From Saccharothrix sp. HUAS TT1 (GTDB lineage: Bacteria; Actinomycetota; Actinomycetes; Mycobacteriales; Pseudonocardiaceae), in contig NZ_CP160453.1 of NCBI RefSeq assembly GCF_040744945.1, positions 3,472,001 through 3,536,000 on the forward strand: a DNA stretch of 64,000 bases, in the 5' to 3' direction. This document shows, piece by piece, positions 50,456 to 57,973 of this stretch (positions are counted from its first letter, which is position 1; each line of letters starts with the position of its first letter). The notes below the pieces were generated by a model. The model had not been told where the DNA came from. It saw only the letters and a list, made by a program, of their open reading frames with translations, and ran no database searches. Position numbers and translations under genes: made by a program.

Positions 50456-50530
50456 GCCTGACCACCCGCCGCCTGACCACCCGCCGCCTGACCACCCGCC
50501 GCCTGACGACTCGCCGCCCGACGACCGACC
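50456..50530. repeat. 15-bp tandem repeat, five copies
   Basis: Three perfect copies of gcctgaccacccgcc (50456-50500) and two diverged copies (to 50530), in the gap between whiB and the convergent sigma gene. No gene runs through it with confidence. The gcctgac core recurs in the terminator stem just downstream. Confidence 0.8.
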
Positions 50531-50607
50531 GCTCGGCGGTCGGCTCGTCACCGATCCGGCCGCACCCGCGCCGCCCCCCTCGGGCCGCCGGACCCCACAC
50601 GTGCCGA

Positions 50608-50634
50608 GGCCGCCTGACTCTCCGTCAGGCGGCC
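50608..50634. terminator. Bidirectional terminator hairpin
   Basis: 11-bp perfect stem (GGCCGCCTGAC / GTCAGGCGGCC) and a 5-nt loop, between whiB (ends 50389) and the sigma gene (ends 50660). Confidence 0.8.
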
Positions 50635-50659
50635 CCGTTGCGTTCCCCACCGACCGGCG

Positions 50660-51451
50660 CTACTCGGTCAACCCGTCGCGCAGCTGCCGCAGCGTCTTGG
50701 CCAGCAGCCGCGACACGTGCATCTGGGAGATGCCCACCTTCTGCGCGATCTGCGTCTGCGTCATGTTGCCGAAGAACCGCATCACCACGATCTTGCGCTC
50801 GCGCTCCGGCAGCTTCTCCAGCAACGGGTGCAACGCCTCCCGCTGCTCGATCGCCTCCAGCTCCGGGTCCTCCTCGCCGAGCGTGCTGCCCAGCGAGATG
50901 GAGCTGTCGTCGGCCACGAGCAGGTCGTCCAGCGACGCGCTGTGGTAGGCGTTGCCCGCCGCCAGCCCCTCGTGGATCTCCTCCCGGCTCAGGCCCAGGT
51001 GCGAGGCCAGCTCGCTCGGCGTCGGCGCCCGGCCCAGCTCCTGCGACAGCCGCGCCGACCCGGCGTTGATCGCCAGGTGCAGCTCCTTGAGCCGCCGCGG
51101 CATCCGCACCGACCAGCTGGAGTCCCGGAAGTACTTCCGGACCTCGCCCATGATCGTCGGCACCGCGAACGACAGGAAGTCGCTGCCGCGCTCCGGGTCG
51201 AACCGGTCCACCGCGTTGATCAGCCCGACCGTCGCCACCTGCACCAGGTCGTCGTGCGGCTCACCGCGGTGGCCGAACCGCCGGGCGATGTGCTTGGCCA
51301 CGGGCAGGTGCTCGGTCACCAGCTCGTCGCGCAACCGCTCCCGCGCCGGGTCGTCCTTCGCGGTCGCGGCGAGCCGGACGAACAGCGGCGCCAGGTGGTC
51401 GTAGTCACCCTGGCTGCTGGACCGCGTCGTGCCCCCGTCCGACCTCGTCAC
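50660..51451 (-). CDS. SigB/SigF/SigG-type RNA polymerase sigma factor (copy 2)
   Basis: A 263-aa paralog of the sigma factor at 17955. It shares LRDELVTEHLPVAKHIARRF, VATVGLINAVDRFDPERGSD, FLSFAVPTIMGEVRKYFRDS, GRAPTPSELASHLGLSREEI, LPERERKIVVMRFFGNMTQT and VGISQMHVSRLLAKTLRQLR. Its start is a GTG (51451) overlapping the anti-sigma stop by 4 nt. Differences in region 4 (GNMTQTQIAQKVG against RGMTQSQIADSVG) are small, so the two sigma factors may read overlapping promoter sets. Confidence 0.93.
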   Translation of the reverse strand: MTRSDGGTTRSSSQGDYDHLAPLFVRLAATAKDDPARERLRDELVTEHLPVAKHIARRFGHRGEPHDDLVQVATVGLINAVDRFDPERGSDFLSFAVPTIMGEVRKYFRDSSWSVRMPRRLKELHLAINAGSARLSQELGRAPTPSELASHLGLSREEIHEGLAAGNAYHSASLDDLLVADDSSISLGSTLGEEDPELEAIEQREALHPLLEKLPERERKIVVMRFFGNMTQTQIAQKVGISQMHVSRLLAKTLRQLRDGLTE

Positions 51452-51885
51452 GCATCCACCGTTCCCAACGACCGCTTCACCAGGTCGATGTGCACCTCGT
51501 ACGCGTCCGCCTGCGGCGCGACCCACGTCGTGACCGAGTCGACCAGCGCGCTCAGCACGCGCCAGCCGAAGCTGTCCCGGTCGGGAGGCGCCGACCGCTG
51601 CGAACCCACCTTGGTGAACACCTGCACCGACCCGTCGACCACGACGAACTGCGCGCTCAGCACGGTGTCCGGCGCGGCCAGTGAGATGAGGGTCGAGCAC
51701 GCCTCGTCCACCGCCAGCTTCAAGTCCTCGATGGAGTCGAGGTCGAAGTCCTGCCGCATGGCGATGTCGGCCGCCACCGCACGCACGACCGACAGCTGCG
51801 TGGGATCGGCCGCCATCCGCAACTCCACCCCGGCCAGGGCGTTCTCCGACTCACCGCTTCGCGGCTCAGTGTGCGACACGCTCAC
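51448..51885 (-). CDS. RsbW-like anti-sigma factor, copy 2
   Basis: A 145-aa GHKL-type anti-sigma protein. GVELRMAADPTQLSVVRAVA and SIEDLKLAVDEACSTLISLA align with copy 1 at 18698, and the end (FGWRVLSALVDSVTTWVAPQ) with YWRVVSSVTDAVATWVDGEG. GTG 51885 is chosen because it follows GACGAGG and the SigF-type promoter at 51952-51927 gives a leader of about 35 nt; ORF extensions upstream would cross that promoter. It should hold the sigma factor encoded by the overlapping gene. Confidence 0.87.
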   Translation of the reverse strand: MSVSHTEPRSGESENALAGVELRMAADPTQLSVVRAVAADIAMRQDFDLDSIEDLKLAVDEACSTLISLAAPDTVLSAQFVVVDGSVQVFTKVGSQRSAPPDRDSFGWRVLSALVDSVTTWVAPQADAYEVHIDLVKRSLGTVDA

Positions 51886-51926
51886 CTCGTCGTCCGTTCT
51901 CTCTCGTTGTGCTGCTGACGGTATCG

Positions 51927-51952
51927 GTACCCGAATTGATCGCAGCTCACAC
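51927..51952 (-). promoter_or_regulatory. SigF-type promoter of the anti-sigma/sigma operon (copy 2)
   Basis: On the minus strand GTGT (51952-51949), 16 bp, GGGTAC (51932-51927). Same form and spacing as at copy 1, consistent with autoregulation or cross-regulation. Confidence 0.65.
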
Positions 51953-52004
51953 GTGTAGGCGACACGCGGGCCGGGAAGACTGACTGGTGCGACGGGGAGG
52001 GCTT

Positions 52005-52757
52005 TTGACCGATCAACTCGCGGACCACCACTTTGCACTGGAGTTCCCGGCACGCGCCGGGCAGCTCTCGGAGGTGCGCGCTCGACTGGACGCCTGGCTG
52101 GCCACCGAGGGCCTGTCCGATGACGACCGGTACGACTTGCTCATCGCGGTCAACGAGGCCGCCAGCAACGCCGTGGAGCACGCCTACCGCCCAGGGGAGG
52201 AGGGCACCGTCCACATCGACGCGGACGGCCGTCCCGATGGCAGCGTGCACGTCGTGGTCACCGACCACGGAGCCTGGCGCGTGCCACCGCCCACGCTCTC
52301 GGCCCGCGGCCGCGGGCTGCTGCTGATGCGCGAGAACGTCGACGAGGTGCTGGTCGACCGCCAACCCGGCGGCACCACCGTCACCCTCGTCCTCTCGGCA
52401 GGGCGACGTGCGCGCGGCACCTTCCCGGCGCCACCGCCCGTCGACCCGGTCCGCGTCACCGCGTGCGAGGGCTGGGTCGAGGTGGAGGTGCAAGGCGACG
52501 TGCCCGCGCACGCCGCGCCCGCCGTCCGCCGGCGCATCCTCACCGCCGCCCGCGGCGGGACGGTGCCCGTGGTCGTGGACCTGCGCGCGCTCGGCGAGCG
52601 CAACGAGGGCCTGATCCGCGGCCTGCGCGCGGTGGCGGAGGCCGCCGCCGCGGCGGGCAACCGCGTCGTCGTGCGCGCGCCCGAAAACGGCCACGCCCGC
52701 CGCGCTCTGGTCGCGGCGGGCGTGGATCAGGTCATCGACATGGTGCCGCACGACTAG
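52005..52757 (+). CDS. RsbW-like ATPase fused to a STAS-like domain
   Basis: A 250-aa protein with two parts. Residues 1-130 are a GHKL kinase domain with a good N box (YDLLIAVNEAASNAVEHAYR), G1 (VVVTDHGAWRVPP) and G2 (RGRGLLLMRENVDEV). Residues 145-250 look like a STAS domain (VEVEVQGDVPAHAAPAVRRR, PVVVDLRALGERNEGLIRGL) without the usual Ser, so it may be a built-in regulator or dimer surface. It could phosphorylate STAS antagonists such as the one at 52775, convergent 17 bp away. TTG 52005 follows GGGGAGGG by 3-4 nt; GTG 51987 is an alternative. Divergent from the anti-sigma operon. Confidence 0.82.
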   Translation: MTDQLADHHFALEFPARAGQLSEVRARLDAWLATEGLSDDDRYDLLIAVNEAASNAVEHAYRPGEEGTVHIDADGRPDGSVHVVVTDHGAWRVPPPTLSARGRGLLLMRENVDEVLVDRQPGGTTVTLVLSAGRRARGTFPAPPPVDPVRVTACEGWVEVEVQGDVPAHAAPAVRRRILTAARGGTVPVVVDLRALGERNEGLIRGLRAVAEAAAAAGNRVVVRAPENGHARRALVAAGVDQVIDMVPHD

Positions 52758-52774
52758 ACCCGTCCGGATCGTTC

Positions 52775-53194
52775 TCAGAGGGCCGTGCGGGCCTCCAGCG
52801 CCAGTTCGACCGACTCGAACACGCTGAACACCTCGCCCAGGCCGGTCGCGGCCAGCGGGCGCGTCACGGCGCGCTCGACGGCCACGACGCGGAACGAGGC
52901 GTCCCGCCGCTTGGCCTGCTGCGACGCCTCCACCAGCACCGCCAGCCCGGCGGAGCCGAGGAAGCTCACCCCGGACATGTCCAGCACCACCACGTCGCTC
53001 GCGTCGAGGCGCCCCAGCACGTCGGCCCGCAGCTGCGGCGCGGTGAGCATGTCGACCTCGCCGCTCACCGAGACCACGGTGACGCCCTCGGCCGGGTTGC
53101 GCGCGATGAGCCCGAGCTGTCCGACCCGCGGGCTGTCGGCCGCGGCGGACTCGACTCCGCCCGTCGTCACGACGTCCGGATCTTGAACAGTCAC
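52775..53194 (-). CDS. STAS-domain anti-sigma factor antagonist
   Basis: A 139-aa STAS protein. VTVVSVSGEVDMLTAPQLRA and DVVVLDMSGVSFLGSAGLAV contain the conserved Ser of FLGSAG expected to be phosphorylated by an RsbW-like kinase. The rest (EASQQAKRRDASFRVVAVER, LGEVFSVFESVELAL) matches RsbV-like proteins. GTG 53194 has GAGGAG 6 nt upstream. Close relative of the protein at 12767. With the kinase at 52005 and the module at 50660-51885 it forms a full partner-switching set. Confidence 0.9.
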   Translation of the reverse strand: MTVQDPDVVTTGGVESAAADSPRVGQLGLIARNPAEGVTVVSVSGEVDMLTAPQLRADVLGRLDASDVVVLDMSGVSFLGSAGLAVLVEASQQAKRRDASFRVVAVERAVTRPLAATGLGEVFSVFESVELALEARTAL

Positions 53195-53438
53195 GAGGCA
53201 CTCCTCTTCAGCTGGAACCGCTGGGTGGGAAGCCCGGCGCACCAATGGGTGCGCAGCACTGGACAGCAGCGTGGCGGAACGTGCCCGCTAGCCGGACTTC
53301 CCGGCGCGGCTGTTGGCTCAACCGCTGCGCCACCCACCGTACGGAGCCCGTGGCGGCACCACAAGCCGGCGGGTGGCGGCCTGATCGGTACCAGTGTAGT
53401 GCGTTGCACGGTGTGCGGCGCATGACGGACGGTGAGCG

Positions 53439-53463
53439 GTTTGGTCCCGGCGGGGCCGGTTAC
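53439..53463 (+). promoter_or_regulatory. Weak SigF-like promoter in the gap 53195-53633
   Basis: GTTT (53439-53442), 15 bp, GGTTAC (53458-53463), one base from GGGTAC. It would give the gene at 53634 a leader of about 165 nt. The 439-bp gap otherwise shows only a possible minus-strand -10 (TACACT, 53398-53393) and no gene. Confidence 0.3.
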
Positions 53464-53633
53464 ACCTCATGCGAAGCGTTCCGGCGGTCCGGCGCAACTC
53501 GGCCGGCCCAACCGCCCGCCGACCGGGACCGGGCACGAATGCGGAGGTGGTCCTCACCACAGTCCCGCACAATCCGGTGACGGGGATAACGCCACGAGAG
53601 CCGTGCGCGACAACCCTGGTGGAGGGATTTCAC

Positions 53634-53876
53634 ATGAGCACCACGACGGAAACCGAGTCAGAGCCCGCGAAGCCGAAGGCGGCGCGCGTCGGCACCAGCG
53701 GCGCGGCAACGCTGCCCACGGCCCCGTGCAGCGTGGTCTGGAGCAAGGGCCACGCCTACGTGCTCGAAGGTTTCCGGGCCCGGTGGGTCGGCGTCGACGA
53801 CCGAGGTCGTCCGCAGGCGCTCACCGGCGCCGAACTGCAGAGCCGCGGCTGGAGCCGCACCCGTTCGACCAACTGA
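53634..53876 (+). CDS. Small hypothetical protein
   Basis: An 80-aa protein not recognised. It has a Thr/Glu/Lys-rich start (TTTETESEPAKPKAARV), then a compact part with three Trp residues (PCSVVWSKGHAYVLEGFRAR, WVGVDDRGRPQALTGAELQS) and an Arg/Thr-rich end. No transmembrane segment or signal. ATG 53634 has GGAGGG 7 nt upstream, which supports a real gene. Its stop is 70 bp before the phosphatidyltransferase gene, which has its own promoter. Confidence 0.65.
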   Translation: MSTTTETESEPAKPKAARVGTSGAATLPTAPCSVVWSKGHAYVLEGFRARWVGVDDRGRPQALTGAELQSRGWSRTRSTN

Positions 53877-53933
53877 GCCCGGCGCCCGGCCGGCTTCCGC
53901 GAGTCGGCCACCGGGGCGCGCCGGGCGGCCGGC

Positions 53934-53939
53934 TACAGT
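53934..53939 (+). promoter_or_regulatory. -10 element of a leaderless promoter
   Basis: TACAGT lies 6 nt before GTG 53946, the spacing seen when transcription starts at the first codon base. No ribosome site precedes the gene, which supports a leaderless message. Confidence 0.5.
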
Positions 53940-53945
53940 TCGGGC

Positions 53946-54533
53946 GTGCCGCGCGACCCAGCCGACCGGCTGCTGACCATCCCGAACGCGCTCAGCGTGT
54001 TGCGGCTGCTCGGCGTGCCCCTGTTCCTGTACCTGCTGCTCGGCCCGCGCGCCGACGGCTGGGCGCTGGTCGTGCTGGTCGCGGCGGGCCTGTCCGACTG
54101 GCTCGACGGCAAGATCGCCCGCTGGCTCGACCAGGCGAGCAAGCTCGGCGCGCTGCTCGACCCGGCCGCCGACCGCCTCTACATCCTGGCCACCCTGGTC
54201 GCGTTCGTCGTGCGCGGCATCGTGCCCTGGTGGGTGGCGGTGGTGCTGGTGGCCCGCGAGGCGGTCGTCGGGGTCTGCCTGCCCGTGCTGCGGGCCCGCG
54301 GCTACGGGCCGTTCGAGGTCAACTACCTGGGCAAGGCGGCCACGTTCAACCTGCTCTACGCGTTCCCCATGCTGCTGCTCGCCCAGGGCTCCTCGACCGC
54401 CGCCCAGATCGCTCGGCCGGTGGCCTACGCGTTCATGGTCTGGGGCGGGGCCCTGTACCTGTGGTCCGGAGTGCTGTACGTGTACCAGTTCACCCTGGCG
54501 ATGCGCCGACGGCCGGGGGTCGCGCCCCGCTGA
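53946..54533 (+). CDS. CDP-alcohol phosphatidyltransferase (PgsA-like)
   Basis: A 195-aa membrane enzyme. The active-site motif DxxDGxxARxxxxxxxxGxxxDxxxD is complete in LSDWLDGKIARWLDQASKLG and ALLDPAADRL. Five or six hydrophobic helices follow. It transfers a phosphatidyl group from CDP-diacylglycerol to an alcohol such as glycerol phosphate or another head group. Mycobacteria have a homolog (pgsA2, Rv1822) a few genes before gcvH; here the genes between are absent and gcvH follows after 58 bp. Confidence 0.9.
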   Translation: MPRDPADRLLTIPNALSVLRLLGVPLFLYLLLGPRADGWALVVLVAAGLSDWLDGKIARWLDQASKLGALLDPAADRLYILATLVAFVVRGIVPWWVAVVLVAREAVVGVCLPVLRARGYGPFEVNYLGKAATFNLLYAFPMLLLAQGSSTAAQIARPVAYAFMVWGGALYLWSGVLYVYQFTLAMRRRPGVAPR

Positions 54534-54591
54534 GCGGGACGTGGGAAGATCCGGTTGCGAAGATCCACCGTCATTGAAGGAGCACACCGCG

Positions 54592-54975
54592 GTGATTCCC
54601 GAGGAGCTCAAGTACACCGAGGAACATGAGTGGGTGCTGCGCACGGGTGAGGACACCGTGCGCGTGGGCATCACCGACTACGCCCAGGAACAGCTCGGCG
54701 ACGTCGTGTTCGTCCAGCTCCCCGAACTCGGTGAGCAGGTCGCGGCCGGTCAGACGCTGGGCGAGGTGGAGTCGACCAAGAGCGTGTCGGACATCTACGC
54801 GCCGCTCGCCGGCGAGGTCGTCGCCCGCAACGACTCGCTGGACCAGCAGCCCGACCTGGTCAACTCGGACCCGTACGGCGAGGGGTGGATGGTGGAGCTC
54901 CGGCTGGAGGACCCCACCGCGGTGGACGACCTGCTGGACGCCGCCGCGTACCAGGAGCTGGCGGCCCAGGGGTGA
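54592..54975 (+). CDS. gcvH: Glycine cleavage system H protein
   Basis: A 127-aa lipoyl-carrier protein. The lipoylation site is Lys63 in GEVESTKSVSDIYAP, with the family start KYTEEHEWVLRTGED and the end NDSLDQQPDLVNSDPYGEGW. H protein carries the aminomethyl group between GcvP, GcvT and the lipoamide dehydrogenase. GTG 54592 has AAGGAG 10 nt upstream. The gcvP gene is 3.2 kb downstream; gcvT is not in the window. GarA starts 113 bp after the stop. Confidence 0.95.
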   Translation: MIPEELKYTEEHEWVLRTGEDTVRVGITDYAQEQLGDVVFVQLPELGEQVAAGQTLGEVESTKSVSDIYAPLAGEVVARNDSLDQQPDLVNSDPYGEGWMVELRLEDPTAVDDLLDAAAYQELAAQG

Positions 54976-55088
54976 CGTCGATCTTCCGGCGGCTCTTCGG
55001 TCGGTGGGGGAGCCGCTCCTCGGACAAGGGTTCGGGCACGATAGGTTCTAGCGGTCTCGAGAGTTCCAGCAGCAGGAGGAGAGCTCAG

Positions 55089-55550
55089 GTGAGCACGAAC
55101 GACGGGCCAGGCGTTCCGCCGGAGCAGTCCCCGGAGCGGACCTCCGTTTTCCGGGCCGACTTCCTCGCCGAGGTCGAGGGCGCCGAGGCGCCCGCCCAGG
55201 AGCCGGCCGTCGCGGGTGTCGACGCGCTGCCCGCCGGGTCGGCTCTGCTCGTGGTCAAGCGCGGCCCCAACGCGGGGTCGAGGTTCCTGCTGGACCGCGA
55301 CACGACCAGCGCGGGGCGGCACCCCGACAGCGACATCTTCCTCGACGACGTGACGGTCTCCCGCCGCCACGCCGAGTTCCGCCGCGAGGGCGGCGAGTTC
55401 GTGGTGATCGACGTGGGCAGCCTCAACGGCACCTACGTCAACCGCGAGCCCGTCGACCAGGCGGTGCTGGCCAACGGCGACGAGGTGCAGATCGGCAAGT
55501 TCCGCCTGGTGTTCCTGACCGGTCCGGGCGCCGGGGGCCAGGGGGCCTGA
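55089..55550 (+). CDS. garA: FHA-domain protein GarA
   Basis: A 153-aa phospho-dependent switch. The FHA domain (about residues 60-145) has SAGRHPDSDIFLDDVTVSRR, HAEFRREGGEF and VGSLNGTYVNREPVDQAVLA. The N-terminal phosphoacceptor segment is PERTSVFRADFL: the motif recalled for mycobacterial GarA is ETTSVFRADFL, where PknG and PknB modify the two Thr residues, so here Arg17 takes the first position and only Thr18 remains. GarA controls 2-oxoglutarate and glutamate metabolism. GTG 55089 has GGAGGAG about 8 nt upstream. Confidence 0.93.
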   Translation: MSTNDGPGVPPEQSPERTSVFRADFLAEVEGAEAPAQEPAVAGVDALPAGSALLVVKRGPNAGSRFLLDRDTTSAGRHPDSDIFLDDVTVSRRHAEFRREGGEFVVIDVGSLNGTYVNREPVDQAVLANGDEVQIGKFRLVFLTGPGAGGQGA

Positions 55551-55564
55551 GCGATGGGGCTCCG

Positions 55565-56260
55565 GTGACGGCGGCCGGGCGGCCACGCGGGGGGTCGAGC
55601 ATCGGGGCGGTGCTGGCGCTGCTGCGACCCGACTTCCCCGACGTCACCATCTCCAAGATCAGGTTCCTGGAGTCCGAAGGGCTGGTCCGCCCGGCGCGCA
55701 CGCCGTCGGGCTACCGGCAGTTCACGGCCGCGGACGTGGACCGCCTGCGCTACGTGCTGGCCGCGCAGCGGGACCGCTACCTGCCGCTGAAGGTCATCAA
55801 GGAGCAGTTGGACGCGGCCGACCAGGCCGCGTCGAAGGCGTTGCGCGCGGTCGACCCCACCCCGGCCGCCGGGCAGCGGGTCACCCGCGAGGACCTGCTG
55901 GCGCGGGCGGGCATCGAGCCGGGCGTGCTGGCGGACCTGGAGCAGAACGGCCTGGTGAAGGCCGGTGCGGGCGGGTTCTACGACCACGAGGCGGTGCAGA
56001 TCGCGTCGACCGTGCGGGCGATGGTCGCGCACGGCCTGGAGGCGCGGCACCTGCGCCCGTTCCGGGCCGCGGCCGACCGCGAGGTCGGATTGGTGGAGCA
56101 GGTCGTCGGCGCGGCGCACCGGCACCGCGACCGGGCCGCGGTGGACGAGGTCGTGCGCGAGTTGGCGGCGCTCTCCGTGACGCTGCACTCACTGCTGGTG
56201 AAGGTGGGTTTGCGCGACGTCACGGGTGGAGTTGCGGGCACCCGCGTTTCGCCGAGGTGA
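55565..56260 (+). CDS. ftsR: MerR-family regulator FtsR (Rv1828-like)
   Basis: A 231-aa regulator. The N-terminal winged helix has SIGAVLALLRPDFPDVTISK, IRFLESEGLVRPARTPSGYR and FTAADVDRLRYVLAAQRDRY. The C-terminal part (VKAGAGGFYDHEAVQIASTV, VEQVVGAAHRHRDRAAVDEV) is specific for the Rv1828/FtsR group, described in Corynebacterium as an activator of ftsZ. The position after garA matches mycobacteria. GTG 55565, 14 bp after the garA stop. A candidate site for it or for the second MerR lies at 57140-57160. Confidence 0.9.
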   Translation: MTAAGRPRGGSSIGAVLALLRPDFPDVTISKIRFLESEGLVRPARTPSGYRQFTAADVDRLRYVLAAQRDRYLPLKVIKEQLDAADQAASKALRAVDPTPAAGQRVTREDLLARAGIEPGVLADLEQNGLVKAGAGGFYDHEAVQIASTVRAMVAHGLEARHLRPFRAAADREVGLVEQVVGAAHRHRDRAAVDEVVRELAALSVTLHSLLVKVGLRDVTGGVAGTRVSPR

Positions 56261-56404
56261 ACGCGTGTCCGCATCGTGATTCGATGAGGGCGGGCGGTTG
56301 CGCACAGAGCCCGCTTGGCGGGTAGCGTCGAAACCGTACGTGGGGGATCCTCGTGAGGTAGCGGGGACGCCAGAATTTCAGCGCGCTGAGGGAGGCGAGA
56401 CCCG

Positions 56405-56878
56405 ATGAGCGAGATGCGCGTCGTCGGCGTGCGGGTGGAACTGCCCGCGAACCAGCCGATCCTGCTGCTGCGCGAAACCGAGGGCGAGCGGTACCTGCCG
56501 ATCTGGATCGGATCGGTCGAGGCCACGGCGATCGCGTTGGAGCAGCAGGGAGTCCGTCCTGCCCGGCCGTTGACCCACGACCTGTTGAAGGACGTCATCG
56601 GGGCGCTCGGCCGGCAGCTGGAGCAGGTGCGGATCACCGACCTGCAGGAGGGCACCTACTTCGCGGAGCTGGTGTTCGACGGCGACATCCGGGTCTCGGC
56701 GCGGCCGAGCGACTCGGTGGCGCTGGCGCTGCGGATCGGCGTGCCGATCCACGCGGAGGAGTCGGTGCTGGCCGAGGCGGGCCTGATCATCCCGGACGAG
56801 CAGGAGGACGAGGTCGAGAAGTTCCGCGAGTTCCTCGACTCGATCTCGCCGGAGGACTTCCGCGGCGCGGACACGTAG
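56405..56878 (+). CDS. DUF151 bifunctional nuclease family protein
   Basis: A 157-aa single-domain protein. The start MRVVGVRVELPANQPILLLR, YLPIWIGSVEATAIALEQQG, RPLTHDLLKDVIGALGRQLE and RVSARPSDSVALALRIGVPI-type sequence (RPSDSVALA) are the family core; the tail is acidic (DEQEDEVEKFREFLDSI). Relatives show RNase/DNase activity in plants and bacteria; role here unknown. ATG 56405 has GGGAGG upstream. It stands between the two MerR genes, as in mycobacteria (Rv1829). Confidence 0.92.
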   Translation: MSEMRVVGVRVELPANQPILLLRETEGERYLPIWIGSVEATAIALEQQGVRPARPLTHDLLKDVIGALGRQLEQVRITDLQEGTYFAELVFDGDIRVSARPSDSVALALRIGVPIHAEESVLAEAGLIIPDEQEDEVEKFREFLDSISPEDFRGADT

Positions 56879-57139
56879 ACCGCCCGCTCCGCACTTCGCA
56901 CGACGCCTCGGTCCACGGGTTGCCGCTCGCGGACCGGGGCTTCGCCGTGCCCGCCTGCGAAGGGCCGGGACGTCGGCCGGCAAGCCGCGCACGGCCCCTC
57001 GCAAGTGTTGCGGTGAGTTGTGGATCAACCCCGCGTGCCACCCGCAGGTGTCACTCCTATGGGTTACACAACGTCAATGATGCTCCGCTAAACGATCACT
57101 AAACGTCACCCGAATGGCTTACGACGGGCGGCTCTCTCA

Positions 57140-57160
57140 ACCTCAACCTCACGTTGAGGT
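57140..57160. promoter_or_regulatory. Inverted repeat, likely MerR-family operator
   Basis: ACCTCAAC (57140-57147), 5 bp, GTTGAGGT (57153-57160): a perfect 8-bp dyad 23 bp upstream of the -35 at 57183. It may bind either MerR protein of the block. The gap 56879-57306 otherwise holds an AT-richer patch near 57056-57112 and no gene. Confidence 0.6.
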
Positions 57161-57182
57161 CAGACACGCCCCGCGCGTCGCG

Positions 57183-57211
57183 TTGACCTGCCCCCTACCC
57201 GGTCTTACCGT
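57183..57211 (+). promoter_or_regulatory. Promoter of the second MerR gene
   Basis: TTGACC (57183-57188), 17 bp, TACCGT (57206-57211), a good housekeeping-type promoter. The leader to GTG 57307 is about 90 nt. Confidence 0.55.
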
Positions 57212-57306
57212 CGAACTCAGGTGAATTGTCACGGTGTGGTTCCGCGACACCGGGGCGGCTTCACGTTGGTCGCCGGTCGTCGTGACCGGACCGAGGGGAG
57301 GCAGGC

Positions 57307-57873
57307 GTGGTCGAGGAAGCGCCCATCCGGGCCGGATCCGGCGAACAGGGTGAGCTGTTCCCGGACTCCTCGCTGCCGGACGAACTGGTCGGGTACCGCG
57401 GCCCCGCCGCGTGCCAGATCGCGGGCATCACCTACCGCCAGCTCGACTACTGGGCACGCACCGGGCTGGTCAACCCGACGATAAGGAGTGCCCACGGCTC
57501 AGGCAGCCAGCGGCTCTACTCGTTCAAGGACATCCTGGTCCTCAAGGTCGTCAAGCGGCTGCTGGACACCGGCGTCTCGTTGCAGAACATCCGGGTCGCG
57601 GTCGACCACCTGCGCCGCCGCGGCGTCCAGGACCTGGCCCGGATCACGCTGTTCAGCGACGGCACCACGGTCTACGAGTGCACCTCCCCGGAGGAGGTGG
57701 TCGACCTGCTGCAGGGCGGCCAAGGGGTGTTCGGCATCGCGGTCAGCGGCGCGATGCGCGAGATCAGCGGGACGATCCACGACTTCCCGGCGGAACGCGT
57801 GGACGGCGCCGAGATCGTGGAAGCGGCCGACGACGAGCTGTCCCGCCGCCGCCGCACCCGGGCCATCGGCTGA
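57307..57873 (+). CDS. MerR-family regulator (Rv1830-like)
   Basis: A 188-aa regulator. HTH part: VGYRGPAACQIAGITYRQLD, YWARTGLVNPTIRSAHGSGS, QRLYSFKDILVLKVVKRLLD. Then VSLQNIRVAVDHLRRRGVQD and a C-terminal FSDGTTVYECTSPEEVVDLL, all typical of the Rv1830 group. GTG 57307. The promoter has a nearby dyad, so it may be controlled by itself or by FtsR. It precedes the glycine riboswitch and gcvP as in mycobacteria. Confidence 0.9.
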   Translation: MVEEAPIRAGSGEQGELFPDSSLPDELVGYRGPAACQIAGITYRQLDYWARTGLVNPTIRSAHGSGSQRLYSFKDILVLKVVKRLLDTGVSLQNIRVAVDHLRRRGVQDLARITLFSDGTTVYECTSPEEVVDLLQGGQGVFGIAVSGAMREISGTIHDFPAERVDGAEIVEAADDELSRRRRTRAIG

Positions 57874-57973
57874 CCCCCGCGCCCCCGGTCGCGGGTCGGC
57901 GGTGAGATCCACGTCGCGCGAGCGGTATGACGCGCACGTCCAGCGGGTACGCTCTCGCGCGTAGTCGCTTTAT

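Noticed and set aside
50456..50530. Tandem 15-bp repeats considered as a CRISPR array
   Set aside because: Units are contiguous without unique spacers and too short; no cas genes in the window.
53469..53876. Longer form of the small hypothetical gene
   Set aside because: The upstream extension is Arg/Pro-rich without features, while ATG 53634 has a good ribosome site.
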